Shown here piece after piece: positions 24,784 to 36,528 of a stretch of DNA of 64,000 bases; position 1 is the stretch's first letter; each line of letters starts with the position of its first letter. The notes beneath the pieces are model-generated. The model was not told the origin of the DNA, did not search any database, and saw only the letters and a list, made by a program, of their open reading frames with translations. The stretch is from Balanoglossus misakiensis. Taxonomy: Eukaryota > Hemichordata. The DNA lies in NCBI GenBank assembly GCA_040954595.2, contig CM082592.2, forward strand, positions 11,594,001 through 11,658,000. Reading direction: 5' to 3'. Position numbers and translations under genes: made by a program.

Positions 24784-24852
24784 ATCAATCAATCAATCAA
24801 TCAACCAACGAATCAATCGATCGATCGATCGATCAATCAATCAATCAATCAA
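24784..24852 (+). repeat. Tetranucleotide repeat (ATCA)n with an (ATCG)n core
   Basis: Units of ATCA on each side surround five ATCG units, with a few interruptions (ACCA, ACGA). It is a microsatellite whose core has changed A to G, giving the self-complementary unit CGAT in the centre. Confidence 0.95.
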
Positions 24853-25938
24853 CGTACTGTCGCAACTGAACGGGGACTGTTGTCGAAGAGAAAATGTTTT
24901 TGTGCGTTTCATGTTTCGTGCTTTTCATTGTCATCTGCTCACAAACTTGTAACGCGCAAAAAACGGCAAAAAGGTTCCAGCGCCACGAAAAGAAACGTAT
25001 TCAGATAAAACTCTGAAACGAAGCTAATTTTCTTGTCTCCTCGCACTTAATTTGACACATAACAGCATCGTGTTGACGGTTTTCCGGGGTGCGACATCGG
25101 ATCGCAGCACACGTTATACGATCGCGCCGTCACGACGTCCGAATAAATAGGATTGATGTCTCCTTCAAGAGTTTCGTCAGTAGAACTGGTAAGCTAGAAA
25201 GAACAAGCGAACTAACGGTTGCCCGGCTTTTGTCGAATTTGGTCCGAACCTCTACGTTGGCAAGCAATACGAAATACGCCCGAGGATGCTCGGGATTCTC
25301 AATTGGAAACGAGAACAAAACGAGTCGAATTCAGCCACAGTAGAAGATCAAAGTACACTTGTCTCCGTTGAATATATTCCAAGGTTCTTTTTTGAAGAAC
25401 CATCAAAGACAGGAGAGTCTATTTGCAGGATATGAAAGCAAACAGGAAAAGCGAAACCAAAGAAAAAAGGGGTTTAATTTAGAGCCTCGAATAGCCAGCA
25501 TCAATCTCTGTCAGAGTCGGTATTCCAGCAACAAAATTACCTTCGACGGCGCGAAAACTGTTGTCTTGTACTACACCAAGTACACACAGCAATAATCGAC
25601 ACGTGGTCTTCAAAACTGCTGTTTCTTTTTACCGCTTTAAAACGGTGACAATTATGTGATAAATTATACTAATGATGTAGCGCATTTGGGGGACTGATGG
25701 AACAATACAGCCGCTATGTGTTACGTAATGCCGATTTGTCCGAAGGGCTGGGATCAACACAATTGTCACCATGGAGCTTTTTGTGTGATTTTTTTTATTT
25801 TTCGCGATAAAAGAAAACGCGTTGAATTATGGACTCGTTGAAGCGGAACTTCAGCGATCTGTTTTACGACCCGTTTCCGCACGGATCGACCTCGGGCAAG
25901 AATCTTGAAAGAGAACGTCCGAACAAGCTGCCGTGGAC

Positions 25939-26368
25939 TTACAGCCGAAATTATGAAAGGTCGCCGATTCAATATGTGATCTAGACGTCCTGTGTGCACT
26001 GAACACACGATGTGTTTATCTAACACAAACAACAGAACCTCTCATAAAAGAGATGCGGTATCATTAGACTAATTACAGATGGTAGTCTGGAAACACGCTC
26101 CCCCTCAGAGAGAGTTGTTTACTTGGGTACGATGTCAAAGTTTAATCTCAAAGTGTATACGCTTTATGTTGAGAGTGTACCCAAGTAAACAACTCTCTCT
26201 GAGGGGGAGCGTGTTTCCAGACTACCATCTGTAATTAGTCTAATGATACCGCATCTCTTTTATGAGAGGTTCTGTTGTTTGTGTTAGATAAACACATCGT
26301 GTGTTCAGTGCACACAGGACGTCTAGATCACATATTGAATCGGCGACCTTTCATAATTTCGGCTGTAA
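25939..26368. repeat. Perfect 192-bp inverted repeat, 46-bp spacer
   Basis: Left arm 25939-26130 and right arm 26177-26368 are exact reverse complements over all 192 bases by direct comparison, with no gap. The spacer is 26131-26176. The arms end at ttacagcc and ggctgtaa. Sequence outside the arms does not match (left ...gtggac, right tgaacc...) and I see no target-site duplication and no ORF within. Perfect identity implies a very recent origin, ongoing gene conversion, or an assembly or library artefact. The structure could form a cruciform, and its transcript a long hairpin. A fold-back transposable element is possible, but the arms match no family I know. Confidence 0.97.
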
Positions 26369-27261
26369 TGAACCAAGATGGATGACCACAGATAATAAGC
26401 AGCTGCGTGAACATTCAAATAATTTCATGTATTGCGGCGTTATCTGATATGAGAATAATATTCATACAATAAAATCCGTCCCTACCCAGCAAATGTTGTC
26501 TTCAAAGTTTTCCTCTCTCACAAAACAACCTCCAAAGCAGAGAATACTGTACATTGTTGACATGATGGACGATGGCGCACGACACATGAAAAAACGATAT
26601 AAAACCCGTCTTTTCGCATCATGTGAAGAATGTTCTTATGGAGTATTAGATTTAATACCGAGAAATGTCAAAGCAGTGTTTAAAATTATTCACGCGTCAC
26701 AAAAGAGTGATTTTTCATTATTTAGAGACCGACCAGTTGGGAAAGGTGTCAGGTGTCCTGCGCATGTGTGGGAGCAGAGCCATTCGCCACCATCTGTTTC
26801 AGTGACAATACTGTGTCAGTGCTGAGACTTTTGATCGGGGCTCCATCTGAAACTTTTTTACATTTCCCCCGGTATTTTTGTTCTGATATCTACTGCAGCG
26901 TCTTGTTCGAATTTATGGAAAGAACTCAATGCGGACAATCAGTATGTTTCACTAAGCTGAATAAATTTGATCGGTTCCCCTCCCTGATGACATTCAACAG
27001 GTCTGTATCCGCCAATGACGCCCGTGACTGAACCAATCAAACAAAAAACAGTACAGCCATCGCCGAAACGACAATATATGCGTGTGAATTCTCGAGAAAA
27101 TTACTTAATATTTGCTGACGCTTAACCTTTCTACTCGCCGACGTTTAAATCCATCCTTTTACCGGAAATCATTGGGAATATAATCTAGGGCCTACTCGAC
27201 TCCCAAATGAATAAATTGGATGTTATAGACCTCAAAAAATAAACCTGTTGCTAACCTTTTG

Positions 27262-27291
27262 AGTACAATTAAGTAGAGTACAATTAAGTAG
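27262..27291 (+). repeat. Tandem duplication of agtacaattaagtag
   Basis: Two exact 15-bp copies lie head to tail. This is a short local duplication of unknown consequence. Confidence 0.9.
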
Positions 27292-28161
27292 ATAAGGACC
27301 ATTGGAGGTAATTATTTTAAAGGGATGTATAGTTGAAATATGGCTCTGATATTCCACAGAAAGGTGTTTTCATGAACAGATGATAAACTGTGGGATCTGT
27401 GACCTCGTTTAAGGCATTCCATGGTTGGCAGAAATGACAAAAGAGAATCTAAAAGTCTTCCGGTTCTACTATGGTCTATCAGCAAAGAAATGCGCATGCT
27501 CAGTTCCAATGGATATCAGCCAATCTCGTCAACTTTTCGCCAGCGATCGCCCGTTTCCCATTCAAAAGAATAGGCGTACGAAACACAAGCAGATCATAGG
27601 TTATACTGTGACCCGCCTATTGTTTCTGGCGACTAACAGTTAACGACAAGTGCTTGTCGTCTCTCCGAGACTTGAAATTACGCTCGAAGCCCAAATCAGG
27701 GCGCCAGGCAGGTTTTTTTTGTCATAACCCCCAGCCAGAGAAAAGGACTTTGCCGCCCGTGACACGATTGACTTATAAGCCATCGATCAATTGTAAGTGG
27801 CATGGGGACAAACGAGATGAGACGATGAGTGGTTTTGTGTGTGAATAGCAAACGAAGGGCTTCACAAAAAATGCTTCAGAATGAGTGTACACTGTCGCCC
27901 CCACGGGACTTCATCCTCAAGCAGCGTTGCAAGCCGTGTTTGAAAAAGCATATCATTGAAGTATCTGTTGTTTGCATGGGTTACCTTTTCGGGAGAAGCC
28001 TCTATCGCTCGCTATCGCTCTTATCAAATTACGCCACACTTGAAACCACATCACCTAGCTTCGATATCAAATGCGAGGCATCGATAGACCGAGAGAAATG
28101 CATGAATAAACAGATAACTCGTCAAATGATGGAAATGTTGGGCGACGCGAGCAGGAGGAGT

Positions 28162-28174
28162 GGGGGGGGGGGGG
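28162..28174 (+). repeat. G homopolymer, 13 bases
   Basis: A run of 13 G after GGAGGAGT, in the same class as the other poly-G tracts. Confidence 0.95.
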
Positions 28175-29275
28175 AGAACGCAGATCGCAGACTACAGCTA
28201 AATTGAATTCATTGCTTTAGTTTCCTAAATAATGCCAAAAGTGAGCAACTTTGCCCGATACACCATTTAAAAGAACATATTGCTCATTGAAGAACATATA
28301 CTTGTGAAAAAAGTTCGCGGCTCGAGAAAAAGAAACTCTCAAAGAATCCGCGTTCTACCACAGATAAAAGTGCAACCGCACAAGAAAAAAATAACAGATC
28401 TATGGGAGTATACTGAAGGGGATAAGCTGTGAATTCGGAAAGTGTTTTTCCAGGTGTGTTTATGTTTTGTTTCTTCTTAATCGTCCTTGCTCAACACACA
28501 CAAGCATAGGTGTGTCTACCCGTGTACAGACCTATTCTACCCCCAGGGCTAATGTTTCAAACGACTGCATCTATGTTTGCACGCACTCAGACCGACTTCC
28601 CTGTTTTGGTGCAATATCATATAAATATCCCCCTTTGTCTGGAACCCACTTTAGAGATATATTCCTTTCACTTATTGACTGCTCTACGGTGACACAAAGG
28701 TTATGTTTAGACCGTTTCCATAAAAGTTTCAATTGTTGGGAATGTAAATTGCAACCTAATTTGCCTTTTTGTGTAGGGTAATCATCGCATATACACAGAA
28801 GTGGGACTTAAACGTTTTATTTTCCCCTTGAAAGTTTTCTTTGTAACGCCTCCCCGACATCGCCCAACCAAAACTTTCCGGACCTACGGTTTTTTGACTG
28901 TGTCTGTTTCTTTGCTTGCAGCTGGTCGACGGAAGACCCTTTGAGAGACTCTTTTTTCTCTTTGCACGGTCTTTGTGCCGTGTCCTTGTCTACCGTCGAT
29001 TGATGCAATCTCTCTCAGATATTCGCTCGGGATAAAAATTAAAGCAAATCAGGGTACGCGTGGTTGGGCAATAATTTTCCGTATGGCTGGGTCTTTTCAG
29101 CCGACCCATTCACTCTTTTTTGCTTACATTTTGCGATTGTGCGCTACTCGAACCGCCCGCTGGATCTGACATGTCATCTCCGAAGCCCCCATCTCGATAT
29201 AATAACCGTCCTTCACTGACAGGGTTTACCTGAAAAGCGAAGGGGAAGGGAAGTCCCGAAAATTGGCCAATTTGA

Positions 29276-29287
29276 CCCCCCCCCCCC
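29276..29287. repeat. C homopolymer, 12 bases
   Basis: A run of 12 C. It is the last G or C run of ten or more bases that I find; none appears in the remaining 34.7 kb. Confidence 0.9.
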
Positions 29288-32200
29288 TCAAGATCATATT
29301 TCATCGATGTTGACGGGGTTCGTATTCATCGCGGGCCCCCTCTTCAGTTTGCGGTGACCGTGGCTGACCAACCCCGCTCGGCGGCGATGTCATGAACCCC
29401 TCCCATTTTTATACAAGACACAGCCCCTGACAGCGCCGTGTGTACTGAGACGCTCTAACAGCATAAGAGCTCAACGTCACACTTGAGCTGGTCTTCTCTG
29501 ATACTTTACTGAACTCTTTCAATGGCCCTTTGTTCGTCTGCACAAACTTTCCCACCTTTCACTTAAAAGACCCTGGTGCTGTAGACATACTTTGAAACAT
29601 CATATCAGTCAGAAAGTAAATCTACAGCAGGTTTTCTCTTGCTCACTTTATCTGCAACGCTTCACGCTCAGTTTAAGAGCTAACCTATTCGTAAGTGGGT
29701 CCACTTTTGTGATGCCCCGCCTGTAAAAACACTTTGCTTTGATATCGCTCTCAGGTGAAAAACAGTCGCTCAAAAGCGATGTCGAAATTTGATAAAACAT
29801 GCTAAAATAATTTTTGCTGGTTCATACGATGCGGTAAATCAGCGACAGCAATCGTTCGGAATGTGCGTAAGAATTGAAACAGACGTATGTCGGCGCTGGG
29901 CCTGTAATTTGGAACAAATCAAAAGCCACTGGTCCACGCATGGATACTCAGCTCGGCTCTTAAAAAACCATACCGCCCTTTGTTGAGAACACGTCATTTG
30001 TTTTGGGTGTCAGTCACGACCTGTGCCGTACACTGTTTAGATTGTTCACACAAGCGAGACGTTAGTCGGTTGAGTGAACCAACTATCATCGCAGTCATCA
30101 GCATGGCCAATTATTGCCAAGCCTAGACCTCCATTTGATTCCATTTATTTTTGTTTTATTTTCCCGCCTTCCCTCATGGGTTTCGGACAATTTTCGGGGG
30201 TATCTCTGACAGTTTTCGTTCTGATAGGCCAAAGTATCCAATTGTGGTCTGAATTTAGGTAGCTTTGACTATAGTCCCCATCCCAGCTATACCTGGACTG
30301 CACATTCTGCGCTTGGTAGATGGTAAAAGGCCTACATCAAGTCCAGACGACGCTATGCTTTCAGTTACAGCCCAACCCTTTTCGGCCGGAGATACGCGCA
30401 ACATCTTTCAAGACGTCTTTTGAAACATTACAACAATGCCCCTGACCATCTTGTCATTCTTCTGAAATTTTCAGACCACTTTCCGGATAAAAATGCTTTC
30501 AAGTCGAGAACAGTAAGATTTGGTGCTCTTTTTTCCGAACAATGGCAACACCGAACAGCTCTAGATCAATTGAAGGTATAGGCCGTGTGGCTCTTGTGTA
30601 TAAACCCAATGGGTGAAATTGCAACCTCTTAAAGTCTGTTACCTAAGAGACGGATGGAAGACCGCCAACCTCGCGTGTTGTAAGCTGAATGTATTCCCAA
30701 CGTGTTTTTAAATATATGAAATAAACAGTTTTATAGCATTTTAAAAGACTAGGCAAATTTCTCTGAAATCGCGATATGATCTACGAATCTCAGGTGATAA
30801 AACGTTTATTGGCACATCCGCGTTATCAGTTTAAGGAGAATCTCGCGCTTTCTTTTCATTTTCTTTCTGGAGAATGAAATCATTGACTTTCAATTCTTCA
30901 AACCAGGAAAAACTTTTGGCTGCATGGCCGATGCTGCTGTTGCAACCCCTTACAGAGGAAACCACCCCGGGGACATTTCATCTAACTCTAGTTTGCCACC
31001 CTCGGCAGTTGAATGCCCGATGAGAGTAAACATCGATGCGTAATCCTGATTTGGGAATCGGCCAAAAAGTTTTAGGCGTAGTTGCCTGTAAGTGGAAAAC
31101 AGTTCATCAGATAGAACTACCTCGAGGCGTGGTCGGTCACACGGTATGCTAAAAGCCGCAGCGAAACATTCTCCCAAATTCAAAACTATTGTTCACCCCC
31201 TTTTAGGCAACCTGAAACCTGGTGAAAAATATTACATTTCTGTTTATGAATACCTCAGATGCGAGACGCGTATGATATATTTATGTGCCAGGGTGATCTC
31301 CATGACAACCAGCGAAACGGTTAGAGTCTCGTTTGGAAATTACACCACCGGGCGCGGTCACAAAATATTTCTATAAAGCAGCCGTAAAGGAAAATAAACA
31401 AATAAGAATAAAAAGGGGAACCGACTGTGTAAACTGGTCAAACGGTAACCTTTTGTAGCGGTCACGCTTTGTGTATGTTGTCCTATGTATATGCTAGCGC
31501 CCGAATTAAAACTATTTGCAGTGATAGTTTTAAAGTTGGCAGAAGTCGCGTCCCGGTAGGCTTAGATGTCTGCAAACGGAGAGCTCTAATTTTTTCATGA
31601 TTTCTGTATTTTGAATTTCTTAAGCCATCAAAGTTAATTTGTTTGCGTAATAAAGAAAAAAAACTTCTCAAAAACTTTCTCAGAACTTTTTTCAACAGCG
31701 CGCATGCTGAAACTTTCAATAAATCGTCTTCGTTTTGTCACCTGTGACGATATCATGGTGCTGTTCAATTTTACGAAGTTGTGTACTCGGATACACGCAA
31801 CACGTCGGAATGAGCTACCTCTTTGTCACGGCAGAAATTCGGTCACTTTATTTCTGTGATTAAACAGTTTAATGAGGGAATCTCATGATTTTTGTCATAC
31901 CAAGAGCATGATTTTCTCTTAATCCTATTGGTTGCATGTTTAGCTTTAACTAGGAGACACTAACGAGACATTGAATATTGGAGGAGAGAAAGCCAAATAG
32001 CTTCTAAATTGCCCCATTGTACATTCTTTGAAGTCGTATATGGAGGTAGCGAAGTGCACCGAACACAATTGGCCAGTTAAAAGCGCCATTCGCGGCAAAG
32101 CGCTAGATTTGAGACTCACAAAAGCGCCCTGTTCCAACTAATTTGACGGATCCAAGGTTGGGCCGCTTGCACCCTTTGTGAGCTCCGGTGTGGGAAATTT

Positions 32201-35066
32201 AGCAATAAAGGCGATGCAGGATGCAAAGTTTCACCGTCTCGCCACTCACATAATTACAGCGCCCCTTGAGACAAGAAGGGAGAAAAACTCGGCCGGTGAT
32301 CACGGAGGTGAAGACTATTAACTTGTCTGTCAAGATGAGGAAAATGGGGAGAAAAATTCTCGGCATGTTTCAATGAAGTTGTTTGTCGCTTGTAGGAAAT
32401 ACTAACGAATGTCTTTAACTAAACGGACATCAGAAATAGCGCATTGTTGAGCGTTATTCATTTTCTCCGCGAGACCAGGAAAGCTGGTCCGACTCACACC
32501 GTTCATGATCGCATGTCCTGCATTTACAAGTGGTTTAGCATGGGCTTATAAGTTTAAAAAGTCGCCAACCAGGAATCGTACTGCACAAAACTCTCTACAG
32601 AGAGGTATTTTTTGAGATTCCGTGGCGATACACAGCTGGTAATTATGCAGTAATCAACACCATGTGATTACGTGTGAGTCTACACGTAGCACCTGGTAAA
32701 CTATTCAGGGAGTGGGCATGGCTCTGGCTACCCGGACCCGTTCTCGAATCCTAATTTGACAGAGGCCCGAAACAAGAAGTACAAAGGACATTGCATATAG
32801 CAGTTGTGGTTTTGAGCTTTTAGTTGTTTTGGTTCTATGGACATACCTACAACGAGTGTTTAAATTGTCCCTCAATTCTAAAATACAAACACCGTGTGTC
32901 TGCCGACACCGTGACTTCTGGGGGAGAGCTCAAAGACAAAATAGTGCGGTGACGTGAACACGCACCGATGATTTACCGCCATACATCAAGCGCCGAGATT
33001 ATCTTTACCAGTTTCACTTCAAAGACTTGCGGACATAATAAATTAGTAGTTTACTTTTCGCGGCCCTTTAAAAATTTATCAGTTGTCTCAAACGTACTGG
33101 TGTCTACCTTTTATCGCTTGAAACTTTTCCCTAATACACCATATGCTTTAAATAGTGAGACAGAAACAGCCAATATGTAATGTTGTGTTGTGCCAGTATA
33201 TTGGGCTAGACTGACCAATCTTCGAAATTTGTCCTACCCCTGGCCAACCATTGACAGTGTGCCAAGATAAACCACCGGTTTGCTTTCCTAAACGATTAAC
33301 TCTGAAAATAAAGGGCGTGACTCTGGTAATATTGTCGTAACTTTTTCTGTTGAAGCTCTCAGTTTAAGTTTCTCTATCTAAACATTAATCTAGGGGCTTA
33401 CCGATTTATTTGTTACTTTTCTGCCTTCATTGCCACAGAGTGCGACTCGGCTGGCCGCCAACACAGCCAACGGCAAAGTTTAAAGCGTGGAGTTGTTTGC
33501 AGCCTGCTTATCAAAACTTACAGTTCTGTCTTGTCACACTATTATATGCTGCTTTATTTTGACTGTTAACATGCCCAGCCATGAATGAAGATAACAACAG
33601 CCTGGTTTTTTGTTGGGAAAGTTGTTGACAAGACGGATGGCCAATATGGCATCATATGATAGGCAGCTTTGCTCTGACTTTTTCTTCCGACACGAGTTGG
33701 CAAGAAGTATATGCGACCGCACCCCTAACAACATCGAGAAAAGTGGGCATAAACTGAGAGAACTACTGGATTACGCACTTAAAGGGGAAATGGTTTGCAA
33801 AGCCAATCCTTTGCTTCCCAAGAACATACACATACTTCCCAACATACACCGAATGTCACACAGACAAGATGATGACACCGCAGCAAAGTGAATTCACAGA
33901 TCGTTTGTGACCAGAAACACGTGCGCAGTGAGAGTGAGAGCCAAGCAGGGTCAGAGGTTACGAAAAGTGCGATAACAATAAACACGCCATCATGCGTTCC
34001 GTGAACGAGAAAAATATGCGCCGTCCCAACTCATATTTCTACGCAAGAGTCAATAACCCACTGTGACCAAGCGATATGAATTTCATTTGCACCGAACGGC
34101 AATTGAGTTTTAATTTTCCTCGGATCTAAAGGCCATAGGTCAAAAGTGGATACCAAAATATGCCTGTGTATATATATTATACCCTGGCAAGATTGTACCC
34201 ACAATCAGGTACAGGCGAAACAGGTGACAGAGAGACAGACAGACACACAGAAAGAGAAAGAGACTTTCTGTACATCTGCATAAGGGCAGAGGACTTGAAA
34301 AGTGCCTAAATGATTTTTTGCTAGGGATAGGGTTAATTAGACATGCCACATTGGTGACTCAACGCCCTAATATGTCTGATGAAGTACATGATGAGTTGTG
34401 ACAAGTCGTGGAGGAAGACTTGTCGCAGGTGAAACAGGGAGTGTCACGCGGAAGGCGTGTAAAGTCGAGATGCATCAGCTGCAGGCTGAAGTCTGTGCCA
34501 CATTCACCACCATCGGAATGAATTCGAGGGTAAAGCCGGACTAATTTTAAATAAAAGTTGCAGCTAATAGCAATTACTTTGTCTCGGTCGAAGCCCGTGT
34601 CTCCACGCGGCTAGGGGTACTTTCAAGATCTCGACAAATTCTGATGAGGCAGCCACCCTGACTGGCACCGTGGCTCCATAAATCAAATCTTTCTCGAAAC
34701 ACGTTGACAGGTGAAGGGCTCGCCGAGCTACCTGCAAACGCCTGCGTAGCTGTTAAAACTTAACGAGGAGAAAGGGCACCCGCTACACAAAGGATAGATT
34801 CGTCAAGCGCGCTTGACAAATTTCGTTAAATTCTGTCGATCCTGACAAGTGCTCATCCGTCGACAATGAAGATGGCTCTCCCGGGAGCGACAGGTTTTTA
34901 GTACCGACGAAACTTTCTCTGAATAACGGTCGTACTTGCCCACTACCAAGCGCATCTGGAGAGTCGTAAAATCCACATCTACGATACACCTGTGGGTTTT
35001 CCGAAGAATGATTCAATATTTTTTTTTGTATAAAAAAGTCACGTTACCATTGAAACTGTACGGACG
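29288..35066. other. Non-coding DNA, CpG-rich to moderate
   Basis: I see no gene, RNA or mobile element that can be defended here. Short open frames on both strands lack domains and paired splice sites. If the plus-strand exons at 8235 and 36010 belong to one gene, this forms part of its long intron. Confidence 0.45.
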
Positions 35067-35249
35067 CAGAGTAAATATCGAAGTGGTTATATACATACAT
35101 GACCGATAGTAAGTGGAACAGTTATTTCACCATTTTTAGCGAGTAGAACAAGAAACTGTAGATGCACAGACAAAAATGGTGAAAACATCATCAAATGTTT
35201 CATCTACTGTCCCTTTTACTCAGAAATGAAGTTGACTATATTTACTCTG
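35067..35249. repeat. Degenerate fold-back element
   Basis: Outer arms cagagtaaatat (35067-35078) and its complement (35238-35249) are perfect. An inner pair, tttcaccattttt (35125-35137) and its complement (35172-35184), is also perfect. Both pairs share nearly the same axis, offset by a few bases, as expected of one old palindrome eroded by substitutions and small indels. Weaker complementary patches lie between them. It is probably a relic of a MITE or of a fold-back duplication like the intact one at 25939-26368, but the two do not share sequence. Confidence 0.6.
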
Positions 35250-35916
35250 TAAACTGACATGGCGGCATAGCAAAATACGGAGTAGGGCCTAACGTACGGA
35301 GGTTTGAAGGTAAAATGTTTAATCGTACTAAAGGGTGTGAATATATCTCACTTGGCTCGCTGCGCCTACTTGGACTTTCGCGAGTGTAAAAATTACGGAA
35401 CTCATAAACGAGGCTAATTTAACAGGGGTCCCTTTTAAAATTCATCCTTCATTCTGCAAAGAAAAAAAACTGAGTCAGGCGGCGCTTGCGTCTCGACAGC
35501 TTGCAAAATGTAGCTTTGTGCCGTCTTGGAAACACGTATAGCCTGACATGGAGACAGAATTTACGTATTCAGTCTGCGAGTACACGGTGTACTGTACAAA
35601 ACGACTCTTTCTGCTCAAATCCCAAATTAAATTTGATAAAATCTTAACTACTCGTGCATTTATTATTGCCCGAAATTGAGAATTATGGCCAGTAATCGAC
35701 GTAATAAAATAAAGGGCAACGTACACGTACTTGTTTGCCTCGTAGGATGCTATGTCAAGAGTGCTGTCTGCCGATAATAAATTATTCAATTTTTTTATGG
35801 CGAGAAACGTGATGTCGTTCCAACTGCGTCAAATTTCGGGGGAATGTTGAGCATACATCGGCGGGATATCGAGCATATTTACTTATTTTCAGAAGGGCTT
35901 TCAGAATTCTGCAAAA

Positions 35917-35976
35917 ATGGCACTCACCGCTGTGGAAAATGTTCAGATCATGCGATTTCTTACAGGGGTAGGCTAG
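35917..35976 (+). CDS. Possible upstream ORF, 19 codons
   Basis: An ATG in a strong context (aaaATGG) opens MALTAVENVQIMRFLTGVG and stops at TAG, 20 bases before the next ATG at 35997. If transcription starts near here it would be an upstream ORF before the 35997 start. The final codons could alternatively be intronic if the weak donor ACAGGG|gtaggc is used. Confidence 0.2.
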   Translation: MALTAVENVQIMRFLTGVG

Positions 35977-36009
35977 GGTCAGCGTCTGCTTGACAAATGT
36001 TCAACACAG

Positions 36010-36065
36010 AGGGATATAGACTATTACGGAGGGCGATTCTTCAAATGATGACAACCGTGAAGAAG
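36010..36065 (+). CDS. Candidate coding exon at the edge of the CpG-poor domain
   Basis: The donor GAAG|gtaagt at 36066 is a near-perfect consensus. With the acceptor ttcaacacag at 36009, the exon is 56 nt and reads EGYRLLRRAILQ to MMTTVKK when joined to the phase-1 donor at 8309. It exits in phase 0. Alternatively the same frame starts at an ATG at 35997 (MFNTEGYRLLRR), with an in-frame TGA just upstream. That would make it a first exon from a second promoter, preceded by the small ORF at 35917. The peptide is helix-prone and basic with spaced leucines, and plausible as protein, but I recognise no family. The acceptor is weak, which favours the first-exon reading. The CpG-poor domain begins about 1 kb downstream, as expected of a gene body after its 5' end. 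Confidence 0.38.
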
Positions 36066-36461
36066 GTAAGTAAACTGATCATTTAGTTTTTGTTGAAACC
36101 AGAATATTCTCTCCAGTTTTCTTTTCAACTCGTCTGCCACAAACGTACCAAAATAACATAAAAATAACCATATCTTGGTTATATCCGTTCAGTTTAAAAC
36201 CAAGAATCTCTAACGACTCAAAAATGATTTGTTTTTCACTAAATACGAAATAACGCGGATGTTAATAGTTCATTTATAAATTTTGGCTCCAACTGGTTAT
36301 AGTGTTTGTGACACGTTTTACAACCTTGACATCTGCTGGCTGAATTAATTCTTGAACGTCATGTCCACGAATAAATTAATAAATAATGTCCGTTATGAAA
36401 TGGCTGTAAAAGTCATTTTATTGAATTTTGTCATTTGGAAATGAGAGATTGAAACAAAACC

Positions 36462-36485
36462 AACGCCGTGGTCGCGCACGGCGTT
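36462..36485 (+). repeat. Perfect 9-bp stem-loop followed by T5
   Basis: AACGCCGTG and its complement CACGGCGTT flank the 6-nt loop GTCGCG, and the stem runs into a T-tract. It resembles a bacterial intrinsic terminator, but nothing else here is bacterial. As RNA it would be a very stable hairpin. Confidence 0.7.
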
Positions 36486-36509
36486 TTTCCAGAAGCAGGT
36501 GGCTGGTAC

Positions 36510-36528
36510 CGTAAAATTGAATTTTACG
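36510..36528. repeat. Perfect 19-bp palindrome
   Basis: CGTAAAATTGAATTTTACG is symmetric about its central G, with nine paired bases each side. It lies 24 bp from the stem-loop at 36462. It could be a binding site for a symmetric dimer or a cruciform. Confidence 0.75.

Larger units (their letters stand above)
22211..25938. other. Non-coding, locally very CpG-rich DNA
   Basis: No exon can be supported. CpG density peaks between about 23.75 and 24.6 kb, where several overlapping frames stay open in both orientations without domain similarity. That peak could be a CpG island and a promoter of the minus-strand transcripts starting near 22.2 kb, but no core promoter motif is visible. A 30-codon ORF at 23895 and a tetranucleotide repeat at 24784 are listed separately. 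Confidence 0.4.
26369..29275. other. Non-coding DNA
   Basis: No coding or RNA gene is supportable. Distinct elements are a perfect 15-bp tandem duplication at 27262-27291, a 13-G run at 28162-28174 and a 12-C run at 29276-29287 at the right edge. Open frames here are short and lack splice context. Confidence 0.5.

Noticed and set aside
36462-36490. Rho-independent transcription terminator
   Set aside because: The stem-loop and T-tract fit the shape, but gene structure and composition are eukaryotic, so bacterial termination is not relevant.
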